Assembly (NCBI RefSeq): GCF_016756395.1
Contig: NZ_AP018365.1
Coordinates: 7,692,001 to 7,756,000, forward strand
From: Streptomyces sp. SN-593
GTDB taxonomy: Bacteria > Actinomycetota > Actinomycetes > Streptomycetales > Streptomycetaceae
Direction: 5' to 3'
DNA: 64,000 bases
The notes under the pieces are model-generated. The model made no database searches and was not told the DNA's origin. It saw only the letters and a list, made by a program, of their open reading frames with translations. The translations under genes and the position numbers were made by a program. The first letter of the stretch is position 1. Each line of letters starts with the position of its first letter. Positions 43,757 through 52,422 of this stretch are shown in pieces.

Positions 43757-44377
43757 GTGCGTATCGCCGTTGCCGTCTTCGACGGCTTCACCTCGCTCGA
43801 CGCCGTCGGCCCCTACGAGGTGCTGCGGATGCTGCCCGGCGTCGAGGTGGTCTTCGCCGCGCCGACGGCCGCCCCGGTCACCGACGACGCCGGCTGGCTG
43901 ACCCTGGTCCCGTCCGCGACGCTCGACGCCACGACGACCGCCGACGTCCTGCTCGTGCCCGGCGGCCCCGGCGCGTCGCGGAACCTGGGCAACGAGGCGC
44001 TGCTGGACTGGATCCGCCGGGTCCACGCCACCACCACCTGGACCACGTCGGTGTGCACCGGCTCGCTGCTGCTGGGCGCCGCCGGGTTGCTGGACGGGCT
44101 GAGCGCCACCACGCACTGGAGCTCGGTCGGCGCGCTGGAGTCCTTCGGCGCCACCTACACCGACCGGCGGGTGGTGGAGCAGCCCGGGGGGATCATCACC
44201 TCGGCGGGCGTGTCGTCCGGCATCGACATGGCGCTGCGGCTCGCCGAGCTCATCGAGGGCCGGGTCGCCGCGGAGGCGTTCCAACTCGCCATCGAGTACG
44301 ACCCGCAGCCGCCCTTCGACGCGGGGTCGTACGCCAAGGCGCCGCAGGCGGCGAAGGACTACCTGGCGGCGCGCTGA
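43757..44377 (+). CDS. DJ-1/PfpI-family protein (isonitrile hydratase-like)
   Basis: A 206-aa single-domain protein with the nucleophile elbow SVCTGSLLLGAAGLLDGLSATTHW (conserved Cys), the acidic residue segment DGFTSLDAVGPYEVL, and VEQPGGIITSAGVSSGIDMALRLAE. The closest named relatives are isonitrile hydratases (InhA). Its fold equals the N-terminal domain of the preceding regulator. GTG 43757 after AAAGG. The 3' end overlaps the convergent Lrp gene by 19 bp. Confidence 0.88.
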   Translation: MRIAVAVFDGFTSLDAVGPYEVLRMLPGVEVVFAAPTAAPVTDDAGWLTLVPSATLDATTTADVLLVPGGPGASRNLGNEALLDWIRRVHATTTWTTSVCTGSLLLGAAGLLDGLSATTHWSSVGALESFGATYTDRRVVEQPGGIITSAGVSSGIDMALRLAELIEGRVAAEAFQLAIEYDPQPPFDAGSYAKAPQAAKDYLAAR

Positions 44378-45198
44378 GCCCCTGGCCCGTGCGGGGCCGT
44401 GCCGTGCCGCCCGGACTGCGCGCACGGCGCCTGCGAGGGCGGGATGCCGGGGGCCGGCGACGGTGACGGCACCGCCGCACCGGTGCCGCCGCCGGCCCCG
44501 GCATCCCTGTTCGTGGCCGCGTCCGCGGCGTGGTCGGCGCCCTGCTCCGCGCCCTGGTCCGCGCCCTGGTCCCGGGCGCTTTCGCCGGCGCCGTGCTCCC
44601 CGTCGTCGCCGGAGCGCGGGCCGCTGCCGGACGCGGCGCCCGGGTCATCCGCGGACCGCTCGCCGTCGCCGGACCGCTCGCCCGCCTCCGGCTGCTCCGC
44701 CTGCGGCCGTTCCCCGGCCCGCAGCCGCTCCGCCGTGCGCTCCACCGCCTCCACGAGCGGCAGCACCCGCTCGGCGACCCGCTCCCGCAGCGCGATCTCG
44801 GTGCGCGTCCTGACCACTCCCGGCAGCCGTATCAGCCGCTGGATGATGTCCTCCAGGTGCGCGTTGTCGCGGGCCACGACCCGGGCGAGCAGATCGCCGC
44901 CGCCGGTGATCGAGAACGCCTCGATGATCTCGGGCACCACCGCCAACTCGGTGCCGATCCCGTCGAGATGGCCCTGCGTGACCTCGATGCGCACGAACGC
45001 CAGCACCGGGTGGCCGAGCGCCGCGGGGGACACCCGCGGGCCCGCGGTGGTGATCACACCGTCGCGCTCCATGCGGTCCAGCCGCGCCTGGAGGGTGCCG
45101 CGGGCGACGCCGAGGATGCGGGCGTACTCTCGGACGCTGGTACGCGGCTGCTGGAGGAGCAGCCGCAGGATACGGGCGTCCAGGACATCGACGGGCAT
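44359..45198 (-). CDS. Lrp/AsnC-family regulator with long low-complexity tail
   Basis: A 279-aa protein. Residues 1-165 are a full Lrp regulator: the helix-turn-helix VLDARILRLLLQQPRTSVREYARILGVARGTLQARLDRMERDGVIT and the RAM effector domain (VLAFVRIEVTQGHLDGIGTELAVVPEIIEAFSITGGGDLLARVVARDNAHLEDIIQRL). The remaining roughly 115 residues are Glu/Gly/Asp/Ala-rich with GADQGAEQGAD repeats and look disordered. Normal family length is about 150-170 aa. ATG 45198. It is divergent from a large membrane protein gene, with a 14-bp palindrome between them. Confidence 0.9.
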   Translation of the reverse strand: MPVDVLDARILRLLLQQPRTSVREYARILGVARGTLQARLDRMERDGVITTAGPRVSPAALGHPVLAFVRIEVTQGHLDGIGTELAVVPEIIEAFSITGGGDLLARVVARDNAHLEDIIQRLIRLPGVVRTRTEIALRERVAERVLPLVEAVERTAERLRAGERPQAEQPEAGERSGDGERSADDPGAASGSGPRSGDDGEHGAGESARDQGADQGAEQGADHAADAATNRDAGAGGGTGAAVPSPSPAPGIPPSQAPCAQSGRHGTAPHGPGAQRAAR

Positions 45199-45275
45199 GG
45201 GCCGGTGGTCCCCTCACGGCTGTGTTCTTGGCATATTCACCGTACCGACGGGTGATCGGCGAACGATCATTTCGA

Positions 45276-45289
45276 GCCACGGCCGTGGC
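45276..45289. promoter_or_regulatory. 14-bp perfect palindrome in the Lrp divergent region
   Basis: GCCACGGCCGTGGC lies 78 bp before the Lrp gene. It is a candidate autoregulatory site, but GC-rich palindromes of this size can be chance. Confidence 0.35.
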
Positions 45290-45453
45290 CGACCGGAAAA
45301 GTCGCACCCCGTGGGAACCGCCGGGCCGCCGACCGGATCTACCTATTCACGGGCAAGAAGCGGCTTGTGCGCATTAGGCTCCGCCCACGTGCGGGCGTGA
45401 TCACGCGCGCGGCGGCGATCGCCGGACGGTGACCGAGGGTGGGGGAGTTCGCG

Positions 45454-47274
45454 GTGTCTTGGGACGGGCAGCACGCAGGAGGGGACGGCGGGCCCCAGGA
45501 CGCACCGCCACCGGGTGGCGCGGGCGCGCCGGGCGGCGCCGGCGGTCCGCGGACCGGCCACCAGGGGAGCCCGGGCGGCTACGGCACGCCGCCACCGGTA
45601 CCGCCCGTGCCGCCGGCCCCTCCCGCGGCACCGCCCACCCCGCCCGTCGGCGGAGGCGGCTACGGCGGCTGGGCCGGCTACGGCGCCCCGGCGGGCGGCT
45701 TCGGCCCGCCCGGCAGCGGCCCCGGCGGCTACCCGCCGCCCCCGCCCGCGGCGCCCGCCGTGCCGAGGCCGCCCGCCGACGCCCTGCGGGCCGTCGCCGT
45801 GGGCCTGCTCAACCTCAGCGGCCTCGGGCTCGGTTACGCCGTCATGCGCCGCTGGCTGGGCCTGGCGGTCTGCCTGGCCGCCACCGCCGTCCTGCTGGTG
45901 GTCGCGCTGCCCGCGAAGCCGGACGGCGTCGCCGGGGGCGTCGTCGCCGGCTACCTGGCGTTCCTGGTGCTGGCCGCCGCGCACGGCGCGTGGCGCGGAC
46001 TGCGCACCCGCCTGTCCTGGCCGCCGCTCGCGCCGGTCGCCGCCGTCCTCGGCCTGGTGCTGCTGGCCGTCCCCGTCGGCGGCGTGGCCCTCTACGACAA
46101 CGCGCGCGACGACGCGACCCAGAAGATGCTGCTGGACCGCCTCGCCGCCGCCGACAGCAAGGTGACCGCCGCCAAGGGCAAGGACTTCGACTCCGCCCGG
46201 CCGAACTACCAGGCGGCGCTCGACTCCTACCGCGACCTCAGGCAGCACCACTCCGGCTCCAAGGCCGCCGGGCTCGTGCCCGCCCGCATGCGGACCTTCT
46301 ACAGCACGGTCGCCGCGCCCTACGACCAGCAGCAGTACTGCGACGCCATCACGCCGCTGAAGTACCTGCGCACCGTGCCCAGCAGCTTCGGCAAGGACGG
46401 ACTCGGCTCCCTCGACACCTGGCCCGACGACCGCCTGGCGACGTCGCTGTACGCGTGCGGGGTGGCCGGCCTGGAGGACACCTCCCAGACCGACGCCTCC
46501 GGCGGCGACCAGAGCGACCTCACCGAACTGCTCTCCACCTTCCCGGACTCGCCGCAGGCCGCGAAGGTCGAGCCGGCCGTCAGCACCACGATCGACAAGG
46601 CGGTCAAGGAGATCGGCGGCAGCGACCCCTGCGCCGCGACCACCCGGGTCACCGACCTGGGCTCCTTCGCCTCCACCCTGTCCGACTCGGCCCAGGGCGG
46701 TGCCGGTGCCGCCCTGGTCAAGGACGCCTCGCGGGCCGACGGCCACGTGGAGTCCGGGACGTACGCCTGCGGCGTGCACCAGTACAAGTCCGGTGACTTC
46801 GAAGCGGCGTTCACCACGATGGACGACTTCACGGACACGTACCCGCACGACAAGAACAACGCGCTGGCCGGGAAGTTCGCCATCGCCGCGGAGATCGCCC
46901 AGGAGGAGTCCGCCGCGGGCAAGCACGTCCCGACGATGGCCTCCGGCGGCAGCATCAAGCTGATCGTCAGCAACGACAGCCCCGATCCGGTGGAGATCCT
47001 GTACACCGGCAAGGTGACCGGCAGCTTCACCCTCAAGGCGTGCGGGAGTTGCAGCGACTACTCCAGCGAGTCCGCCGCGCAGGGCAAGGCGTGCCAGGCC
47101 GGCGGCAAGCACTACCCGGAGAAGACCGTCTACCTGCCGGCCGGCACCATCTACTTCCTGCACAAGCCGTCGGGTGACTCCTCCGCCACCGCCCACGCGG
47201 ACTCCGAGACGCTGCGTCCGGGCAGTTACTACACGGACTGCGCCTACACCGTGTCGTCCTACGGCGGTTTCTGA
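45454..47274 (+). CDS. Large membrane-anchored protein with Pro/Gly-rich N-terminus and TPR-like exterior domain
   Basis: A 606-aa protein. About 100 Pro/Gly/Ala-rich residues in the cytoplasm precede three hydrophobic segments (AVCLAATAVLLVVALPA; GVVAGYLAFLVLAAAHG; LAPVAAVLGLVLLAVPVGGVAL). About 390 exterior residues follow, with evenly spaced helices, the spacing expected of tetratricopeptide-like repeats (FDSARPNYQAALDSYRDLRQHH; YDQQQYCDAITPLKYLRTVPSSF). A C-terminal beta-rich domain (SIKLIVSNDSPDPVEILYTGKVTGSFTLKACGSCSDYS) closes it. Conserved-looking Cys pairs suggest disulfides outside the cell. GTG 45454 after GGGGGAG is preferred to GTG 45439. The function is unknown. Confidence 0.8.
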   Translation: MSWDGQHAGGDGGPQDAPPPGGAGAPGGAGGPRTGHQGSPGGYGTPPPVPPVPPAPPAAPPTPPVGGGGYGGWAGYGAPAGGFGPPGSGPGGYPPPPPAAPAVPRPPADALRAVAVGLLNLSGLGLGYAVMRRWLGLAVCLAATAVLLVVALPAKPDGVAGGVVAGYLAFLVLAAAHGAWRGLRTRLSWPPLAPVAAVLGLVLLAVPVGGVALYDNARDDATQKMLLDRLAAADSKVTAAKGKDFDSARPNYQAALDSYRDLRQHHSGSKAAGLVPARMRTFYSTVAAPYDQQQYCDAITPLKYLRTVPSSFGKDGLGSLDTWPDDRLATSLYACGVAGLEDTSQTDASGGDQSDLTELLSTFPDSPQAAKVEPAVSTTIDKAVKEIGGSDPCAATTRVTDLGSFASTLSDSAQGGAGAALVKDASRADGHVESGTYACGVHQYKSGDFEAAFTTMDDFTDTYPHDKNNALAGKFAIAAEIAQEESAAGKHVPTMASGGSIKLIVSNDSPDPVEILYTGKVTGSFTLKACGSCSDYSSESAAQGKACQAGGKHYPEKTVYLPAGTIYFLHKPSGDSSATAHADSETLRPGSYYTDCAYTVSSYGGF

Positions 47275-47427
47275 CCGTCCGGGAGCCGGAAGCGGACCCC
47301 CGCCGCGGCCGTCGCGCCCGCGGTGGGGGTCCGCCGTGCCACCACCGGGTGACCCGGGGGCGACGCGGACCGCCGCAGGGACTACTCTCAGCCGCCGTAC
47401 AGGCGTCAGTCGGAAGAGGTACGGCAA

Positions 47428-48468
47428 GTGGCCGGACATGCGTACATCGGGTCGTTCACGTCGGCGGGCGGGCGCGGAATCACCGCCGCCGAGGTCGATC
47501 CGGGCACGGGCGCGCTCACCGCGCTCGGCCACACCGCCGAGGTGCGGAACCCGTCCTTCCTGACCGCGTCGGCCGACGGCGGCACCCTCTACGCGGTCGG
47601 CGAGACCGAGCCCGAGGGCACGGCCGCGGCGTTCTCGCTCGCCGACCCGGCGGTGCCCAAGCTGCTCGGCGAGCCCGTGCCGGTGCGCGGCGGCTCCCCG
47701 ACGCACCTGGCGCTGCACCGCGGCCACCTGGTCACCGCCAACTACGCGGCCACCGGCAGCGTGAGCGTGCTCGGCGTCGAGGAGGGCGGCGCGCTCGGCG
47801 CGGTGCGCTGCGTCCTGGAGCACGAGGGCGACGGGCCGAACCGCGACCGGCAGGAGGCCCCGCACGCGCACGCGGTGCTGACCGACCCCAGTGGCCGCTG
47901 GCTGCTCAGCGTGGACCTCGGCACCGACTCGGTACGGGTCTGCGAACTGGACCCGGCCTCGGGCGAGTTGGAGGTCGAGCGCGAACTCGGCCTGCGCTCC
48001 GGCATCGGCCCGCGCCACCTCGCCTTCCACCCCCGCGGCGGCCACGCGTACGTGATGAACGAGCTGGACTCGGTCGTCACCGTCTGCCGCTGGGACGCCG
48101 ACAAGGGCAGCCTGCGGCCGCTGGCCGAGACGCGGGTGCTGCCCGAGAGCGCGAAGGGCGACAACTACCCCTCGGAACTGGTGGTCGCGCCCGACGGCCG
48201 CTTCGCCTGGGCCGCCAACCGCGGCCACGACAGCATCGCGGTGCTCCGCCTCGACGAGAGCGGCGAGCAGCTCGAACTCCTCGACACCGTCGCCTGCGGC
48301 GGCTCCTGGCCGCGCCACCTGACCCTGGACCCCTCCGGAACCCGCCTGTACGTCGCCAACGAGCGCTCCGGCGACGTGACCTGGTTCGACGTCGACCAGG
48401 CCACGGGTGTGCCCGCGCGGGCCGGGGCACTGGAACTGCCCGCCGCGTCCTGCGTGCTCTTCGTCTGA
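47428..48468 (+). CDS. Lactonase-family seven-bladed beta-propeller (6-phosphogluconolactonase-like)
   Basis: A 346-aa protein without a signal peptide. Repeated blade motifs (PSFLTASADGGTLYAVGE; PHAHAVLTDPSGRWLLSVDLGTDSVRVCELD; GPRHLAFHPRGGHAYVMNELDSVVTVCRWD; YPSELVVAPDGRFAWAANRGHDSIAVLRLD; WPRHLTLDPSGTRLYVANERSGDVTWFDVD) match the YbhE/Lactonase family. It probably hydrolyses a sugar lactone, possibly 6-phosphogluconolactone. GTG 47428. A strong shared terminator follows. Confidence 0.9.
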   Translation: MAGHAYIGSFTSAGGRGITAAEVDPGTGALTALGHTAEVRNPSFLTASADGGTLYAVGETEPEGTAAAFSLADPAVPKLLGEPVPVRGGSPTHLALHRGHLVTANYAATGSVSVLGVEEGGALGAVRCVLEHEGDGPNRDRQEAPHAHAVLTDPSGRWLLSVDLGTDSVRVCELDPASGELEVERELGLRSGIGPRHLAFHPRGGHAYVMNELDSVVTVCRWDADKGSLRPLAETRVLPESAKGDNYPSELVVAPDGRFAWAANRGHDSIAVLRLDESGEQLELLDTVACGGSWPRHLTLDPSGTRLYVANERSGDVTWFDVDQATGVPARAGALELPAASCVLFV

Positions 48469-48593
48469 CCGCGGCACCCGACCGGTCGGGGCGCCCCGGC
48501 GCGGTCCGACCGCGCGACCGAACCGCGCGACCGAACCGCGCGCCCGGCCGTCCTCCGGTGCCCGCGGGCACGTCCGGTGAGGCGGTGCGGAAG

Positions 48594-48637
48594 CGGCGCG
48601 GGCGCCCCCTCGGAGTCCTAAGGGGGCGCCCGCGCCG
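48594..48637. terminator. Strong bidirectional terminator
   Basis: A perfect 17-bp stem, CGGCGCGGGCGCCCCCT (48594-48610) with AGGGGGCGCCCGCGCCG (48621-48637) and a 10-nt loop. It lies between convergent genes ending at 48468 and 48686. Confidence 0.85.
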
Positions 48638-48685
48638 TTCGCGTCCTGGCGGCCCCGTCAGAGGCGCCGGAGAGCCGCTCGTCGC

Positions 48686-49579
48686 CTACTGCTGCTGCGC
48701 GCCGCCCTGCTGTGCCGGCTGGAGCGCGATGCCCAGCGCGGTCGCGTACTGCGTGACCACGAGCTTGCCGACCGCCGGGTACGGCCCCAGCGCGTCGGCG
48801 CCCGAGCAGCCGGCCTCGGCGGCCGCGGTGTGCAGGAGCTGCGGGGCGATCTCCGGGCCGATCAGGCACGGCGCCAGCGCCAGCGTGGAGGAGCCCGAGG
48901 AGCGCAACTGCTCCGCGGTGTTCGCGATCGCGCCGTCCACGTCCAGGGCGGCGGCCAGCACCGGCACCGCCAGCCGCGCGGCCAGCAGCAGCCCGGTCAC
49001 GCCGGCGGCCTGCGCCGCCTCCTCGCCGCCCACGGTGGCCAGGATGATGCCGTCGGCCGCCGTGGCGACCGTGAAGAGCCGCGCGCGGTCGGCGCGGGCC
49101 AAGCCCGCCTCCGACAGCCGCACGTGCAGCGCCTCGGCGAGCAGCGGGTGCGGGCCGAGCACGTCGGTCAGCTCCACCTGCGCCTTGCTGTCGACCACGG
49201 CCTGGCGGATCCGGCGCAGCACCGCCGCCTCGGGGCCGGCCAGCAGCGGCACCACGACCGCCGAGGTGTCCTCTCCGGGCCGTTCGACCGCCACCTGGTC
49301 CAGCACGCCACGCAGCGACGGGAAGTCGCCCAGCTCGCCGTCCTCGCCGTCCACGAAGGCGATCCGCGGGTCGAGCCCCGACAGCTCCGAGCGCGCGATG
49401 CTCACGACCTCCTCGGCCAGGCTGAGCGCCGCGGCGGTGGGGGTGCCCGGCACGGCGAGGACCAGCGCCGGAGCGCCCTCGGGCGCGCTGAGCGCCTCCG
49501 GACGGCGGTGTCGTCCCTGCTGGCGCGGACGCGGCATTCGAACGGGGAGGCCGGAGGCGGGCCCTGTGGCATTGCTCAT
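48686..49579 (-). CDS. CbiX/sirohydrochlorin chelatase-like protein without the catalytic His
   Basis: A 297-aa protein with two CbiX-like halves: PALVLAVPGTPTAAALSLAEEVVSIARSELSGLDPRIAFVDGE and LADQVAVERPGEDTSAVVVPLLAGPE-type segments, then LGPYPAVGKLVVTQYATAL near the end. Chelatases of this family begin with HGSR-like sequence, whose His binds the metal. Here the position reads VPGTP, so insertion of cobalt or iron into sirohydrochlorin is doubtful. ATG 49579 (MSNATG) is chosen over ATG 49609. A Gln/Ala-rich C-terminus follows. No tetrapyrrole genes are nearby. Confidence 0.75.
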   Translation of the reverse strand: MSNATGPASGLPVRMPRPRQQGRHRRPEALSAPEGAPALVLAVPGTPTAAALSLAEEVVSIARSELSGLDPRIAFVDGEDGELGDFPSLRGVLDQVAVERPGEDTSAVVVPLLAGPEAAVLRRIRQAVVDSKAQVELTDVLGPHPLLAEALHVRLSEAGLARADRARLFTVATAADGIILATVGGEEAAQAAGVTGLLLAARLAVPVLAAALDVDGAIANTAEQLRSSGSSTLALAPCLIGPEIAPQLLHTAAAEAGCSGADALGPYPAVGKLVVTQYATALGIALQPAQQGGAQQQ

Positions 49580-49715
49580 GGCGACGCATGCTAACGCGTC
49601 GCGCGGCATGCTTGTTCGCCCGGGTGCGAAGGAGGTCGGACCTGTCCTGAAGTGTCCGCTTCGGTTTTCGGATGCGGCCGGTCGCGGGCCCGCCGGGGTC
49701 CCCGGCGGGGCCGCC

Positions 49716-50786
49716 TCACGGGCCCGGGCGGTCCGTCAGCGTGAGCAGGCGCGGGTCGGCGGGCAGCGGCAGCCGGCCGTGCCGCAGGGCCCGCGCGATC
49801 AGCAGCGCGCCGTCCAGCGGGCCGCCCGCAGCCGGCACCAGGACGGCGCCGGGCAGCAACCGCTCCGCCTGCGCCCGCAGCGGGCCGAGCAGGGGCTCGC
49901 CCATCCGGAACAGCCCGCCGGCCAGCGCCACGTCCACCGGCCCGGCGCCGGGCCGTACGGCCGCGGCCGACTCCAGGATGTGCGCGGCGGCCTGCCGCAG
50001 GATTCCGGCGGCCACCGGGTCGTCGCCGGCGGCGCGCCCCACCTCGGGTGCGAACGAGGCGAGCACCGCGGCGCGGTCGGGCCGCGGGTAGAGCTGCGCC
50101 GGCATCGCGTCCAGCGGCCCGAAGCGCTCCCGGGCCGCGGCCATCAGGGCCATCGAGCCGCCGGCCCGCCCGTCGTGGGCGCGCATGGCCGCGTCGAGGC
50201 CCGCACGGCCGATCCAGGCGCCGCCGCCCGCATCGCCCAGCAGATGGCCCCAGCCGTCCGCGCGGCGCCAGGCGCCGGCGCCCTCGTGGCCGTCGCCGTC
50301 CGCGGAGGCGCCGAGCGCGATCATCCCGGTGCCCGCCGCCACGACCACGCCGGGGCGCAGGCCGAGCGCGCCCGCGTAGGCCGTCACCGCGTCGCCGGCC
50401 AGCGCGAGCCGCCGCACCCCGAAGGCGGCGGCGAGCGCGTCCGGCAGCCGGTCGCGCAGGTCGTCGCCGAGCGTGGCCATCCCGGCCGCGCCGACGCAGG
50501 CCGCGGCGATCCGGTCCGCCCCGGCGGCCGCCGTCAGCCGCTCGACGAGCGGGTGCACGCGCTCCATCAGGCTCGCCGCGTCGATGCCGCGCGGACCGGT
50601 GACGGCCGGGCGGTCGTCGGCGGCGAGGGAGGCGGCGGCGAGGGGGGTAGCGGCGGAGGCGGGGCCCGGAGAGCCCCCGGCGGCGCCGGCCGGGCCGGCC
50701 GGCGCGAGGGCGACCCGCACGCCGGAGCCCCCGGAGTCGACACCCAGCACCCACGGGCCGCCGGCGGGATCGCGAGAGTCGCCCAC
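49716..50786 (-). CDS. BadF/BadG-type ATPase, probable N-acetylglucosamine kinase
   Basis: A 356-aa ASKHA-fold kinase. The phosphate-1 motif is LGVDSGGSGVRVAL, the phosphate-2 region is VVVAAGTGMIALGASADG, and GWGHLLGDAGGGAWIGRAGL is the segment typical of eukaryote-like N-acetylglucosamine kinases. The adenosine motif is VDVALAGGLFRMGEPLL. It would phosphorylate GlcNAc or a related amino sugar. GTG 50786. It begins 3 bp after the scramblase-like gene and is probably co-transcribed with it. Confidence 0.87.
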   Translation of the reverse strand: MGDSRDPAGGPWVLGVDSGGSGVRVALAPAGPAGAAGGSPGPASAATPLAAASLAADDRPAVTGPRGIDAASLMERVHPLVERLTAAAGADRIAAACVGAAGMATLGDDLRDRLPDALAAAFGVRRLALAGDAVTAYAGALGLRPGVVVAAGTGMIALGASADGDGHEGAGAWRRADGWGHLLGDAGGGAWIGRAGLDAAMRAHDGRAGGSMALMAAARERFGPLDAMPAQLYPRPDRAAVLASFAPEVGRAAGDDPVAAGILRQAAAHILESAAAVRPGAGPVDVALAGGLFRMGEPLLGPLRAQAERLLPGAVLVPAAGGPLDGALLIARALRHGRLPLPADPRLLTLTDRPGP

Positions 50787-50789
50787 GCG

Positions 50790-51659
50790 TCAGCCGAGCC
50801 CGCGCGAATCCTGCTTGAGCGCGGTGTCCACGGTGAGCGCGGACGCCACGACCATGCTCAGCAGCGGGTCCGCGAGCTGCCGGTGGATCTGGAGGACGTA
50901 GTTGTCGGCGGTGGTGAACATCGTCTTGGCCAGCCCCTCCCAGGTCTTGGTGATCCGGCCGATCTCGGTGTCGGTGTGGTCCACGATGGCGAAGTTCCAG
51001 GCCCGCCAGTTCTCGGCCTTGATCGCGCCTATCTGCTGGCCGTTGTACATGAAGCCGAACTTGATCTTGCCGAACGCGTTCTGCTGGACGATCTCGCCCA
51101 GCGGCTCGCCGTTCGCCCGGTGCACCAGCACCTTGGACTTGATCAGCTTCGCCGGGCGGGTGAGCACGAGGTGCGGCTGCCCCTGCGCGTCGCGCACCTC
51201 CAGCTTGTGGGTGAGGAACTGGTCCACGCTGGAGACGAACCGCAGCACCTTCTTCGCGGTGCTCTGGCCGACCTCCACCACCGAGCCGAGGGTCCGGCCG
51301 TTCTGGTCGAAGACGGTGTACTCGTTGACCAGTTCGATCAGCTTGGCCTTCTGGTTCACCACGAGCACCGGCTCGGTGAACAGGGTGCCCCCGCCGTAGC
51401 CGGGTGCCATGACGCCGGCCTGGCCCTGCACCTGGTGCTGGATGCGCGAGGGGTCGGGCGAACGGCTGACGTCCAGCTCCCACGCACTGCCGCCGCCCTC
51501 CTGCGAGGGCTTCTGCCCGCCGGGGACCTGGGCCTGGCCCGGGACCTGGCCGGGGTTGGTGTGCTCGGTCCACTGGGCGCCGTCCCAGTACCGGAGCAGA
51601 TTCGGAGTGCCCTGCGGGTCGGCGTACCAGCCGGCCGGGGTGTCGGAATGCGTCGTCAC
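50790..51659 (-). CDS. DUF2510 plus phospholipid scramblase-related (LURP-one-like) protein
   Basis: A 289-aa protein. The N-terminal DUF2510 motif GWYADPQGTPNLLRYWDGAQWTEHT is followed by a Gln/Gly/Pro-rich linker and a tubby-like/LURP-one beta-barrel domain (VMAPGYGGGTLFTEPVLVVNQKAKLIELVNEYTVFDQNGRTLGSVVEVGQS; ... NFAIVDHTDTEIGRITKTWEGLAKTMFTTADNYVLQI). Related proteins bind membranes, and scramblase activity in bacteria is unproven. GTG 51659. It is the first gene of a pair with the kinase. Confidence 0.87.
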   Translation of the reverse strand: MTTHSDTPAGWYADPQGTPNLLRYWDGAQWTEHTNPGQVPGQAQVPGGQKPSQEGGGSAWELDVSRSPDPSRIQHQVQGQAGVMAPGYGGGTLFTEPVLVVNQKAKLIELVNEYTVFDQNGRTLGSVVEVGQSTAKKVLRFVSSVDQFLTHKLEVRDAQGQPHLVLTRPAKLIKSKVLVHRANGEPLGEIVQQNAFGKIKFGFMYNGQQIGAIKAENWRAWNFAIVDHTDTEIGRITKTWEGLAKTMFTTADNYVLQIHRQLADPLLSMVVASALTVDTALKQDSRGLG

Positions 51660-51685
51660 GCGGGCAGACTACCCCGCAGCCCGTT

Positions 51686-52363
51686 TCAGGGCAGTTGCCA
51701 GTTCACCGGTTGGGCGCCCTGCTGGACGAGCAGGTCGTTGGCCCGGCTGAAGGGGCGCGAGCCGAAGAAGCCGCGGTCCGCGGACATCGGCGAGGGGTGC
51801 GCGGACTCGATCACCGGCAGCGGGCCGAGCAGCGGTCGCGCGTTGCGGGCGTCCCGGCCCCACAGGATCGACACCAGCGGGCGGCCGCGCGCGGCCAGTG
51901 CTCGGATGGCCTGCTCCGTGACCTGCTCCCAGCCCTTGTCGCGGTGTGCGGCCGGGCGGCGCGGGGCGGTGGTCAGCGCCCTGTTGAGCAGCAGCACGCC
52001 CTGCCGCGTCCAGGGCGTCAGGTCGCCGTTGGACGGCCGGGGCGCGCCGATGTCGCCGTGCATCTCGCGGAAGATGTTCTCCAGGCTGCCCGGCAGCGGC
52101 CGCACGTCCGGCGCGACCGAGAAGCTCAGCCCGACCGCGTGCCCGGGCGTCGGATACGGGTCCTGGCCGACGATCAGCACCTTCACCTCGTCGAAGGGCT
52201 GCTGGAACGCGCGCAGCACGTTGGCCCCCGACGGCAGGTAGGTACGGCCCGCGGCGATCTCGGCGCGGAGGAAGTCCCCCATCGCCGCGATCCGGTCCGC
52301 CACGGGTTCGAGCGCCTTCGCCCAGCCCGCCTCGACAATCTCGTCCAACGGTCGCGCAGTCAC
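51686..52363 (-). CDS. ung: Uracil-DNA glycosylase
   Basis: A 225-aa family 1 uracil-DNA glycosylase that removes uracil from DNA in base-excision repair. The water-activating Asp is in GQDPYPTPGHAVGLSFS, and the DNA-intercalating loop is HPSPMSADRGFFGSRPFSRAN. LLLNRALTT and ILWGRDA are also conserved. The GTG at 52363 lies 8 nt after TAGAGT (52377-52372), a good -10, with no Shine-Dalgarno sequence, so the message is probably leaderless. Length is normal. Confidence 0.96.
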   Translation of the reverse strand: MTARPLDEIVEAGWAKALEPVADRIAAMGDFLRAEIAAGRTYLPSGANVLRAFQQPFDEVKVLIVGQDPYPTPGHAVGLSFSVAPDVRPLPGSLENIFREMHGDIGAPRPSNGDLTPWTRQGVLLLNRALTTAPRRPAAHRDKGWEQVTEQAIRALAARGRPLVSILWGRDARNARPLLGPLPVIESAHPSPMSADRGFFGSRPFSRANDLLVQQGAQPVNWQLP

Positions 52364-52422
52364 GGTCAGTCACTCTACTGGCTCAACAGCCGTGCCGTGG
52401 ACGGGAGTCCGCGATCACCGCG

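Noticed and set aside
49580..49715. A small RNA or tRNA gene between the CbiX-like and kinase genes
   Set aside because: No cloverleaf, promoter or terminator could be drawn in this gap.
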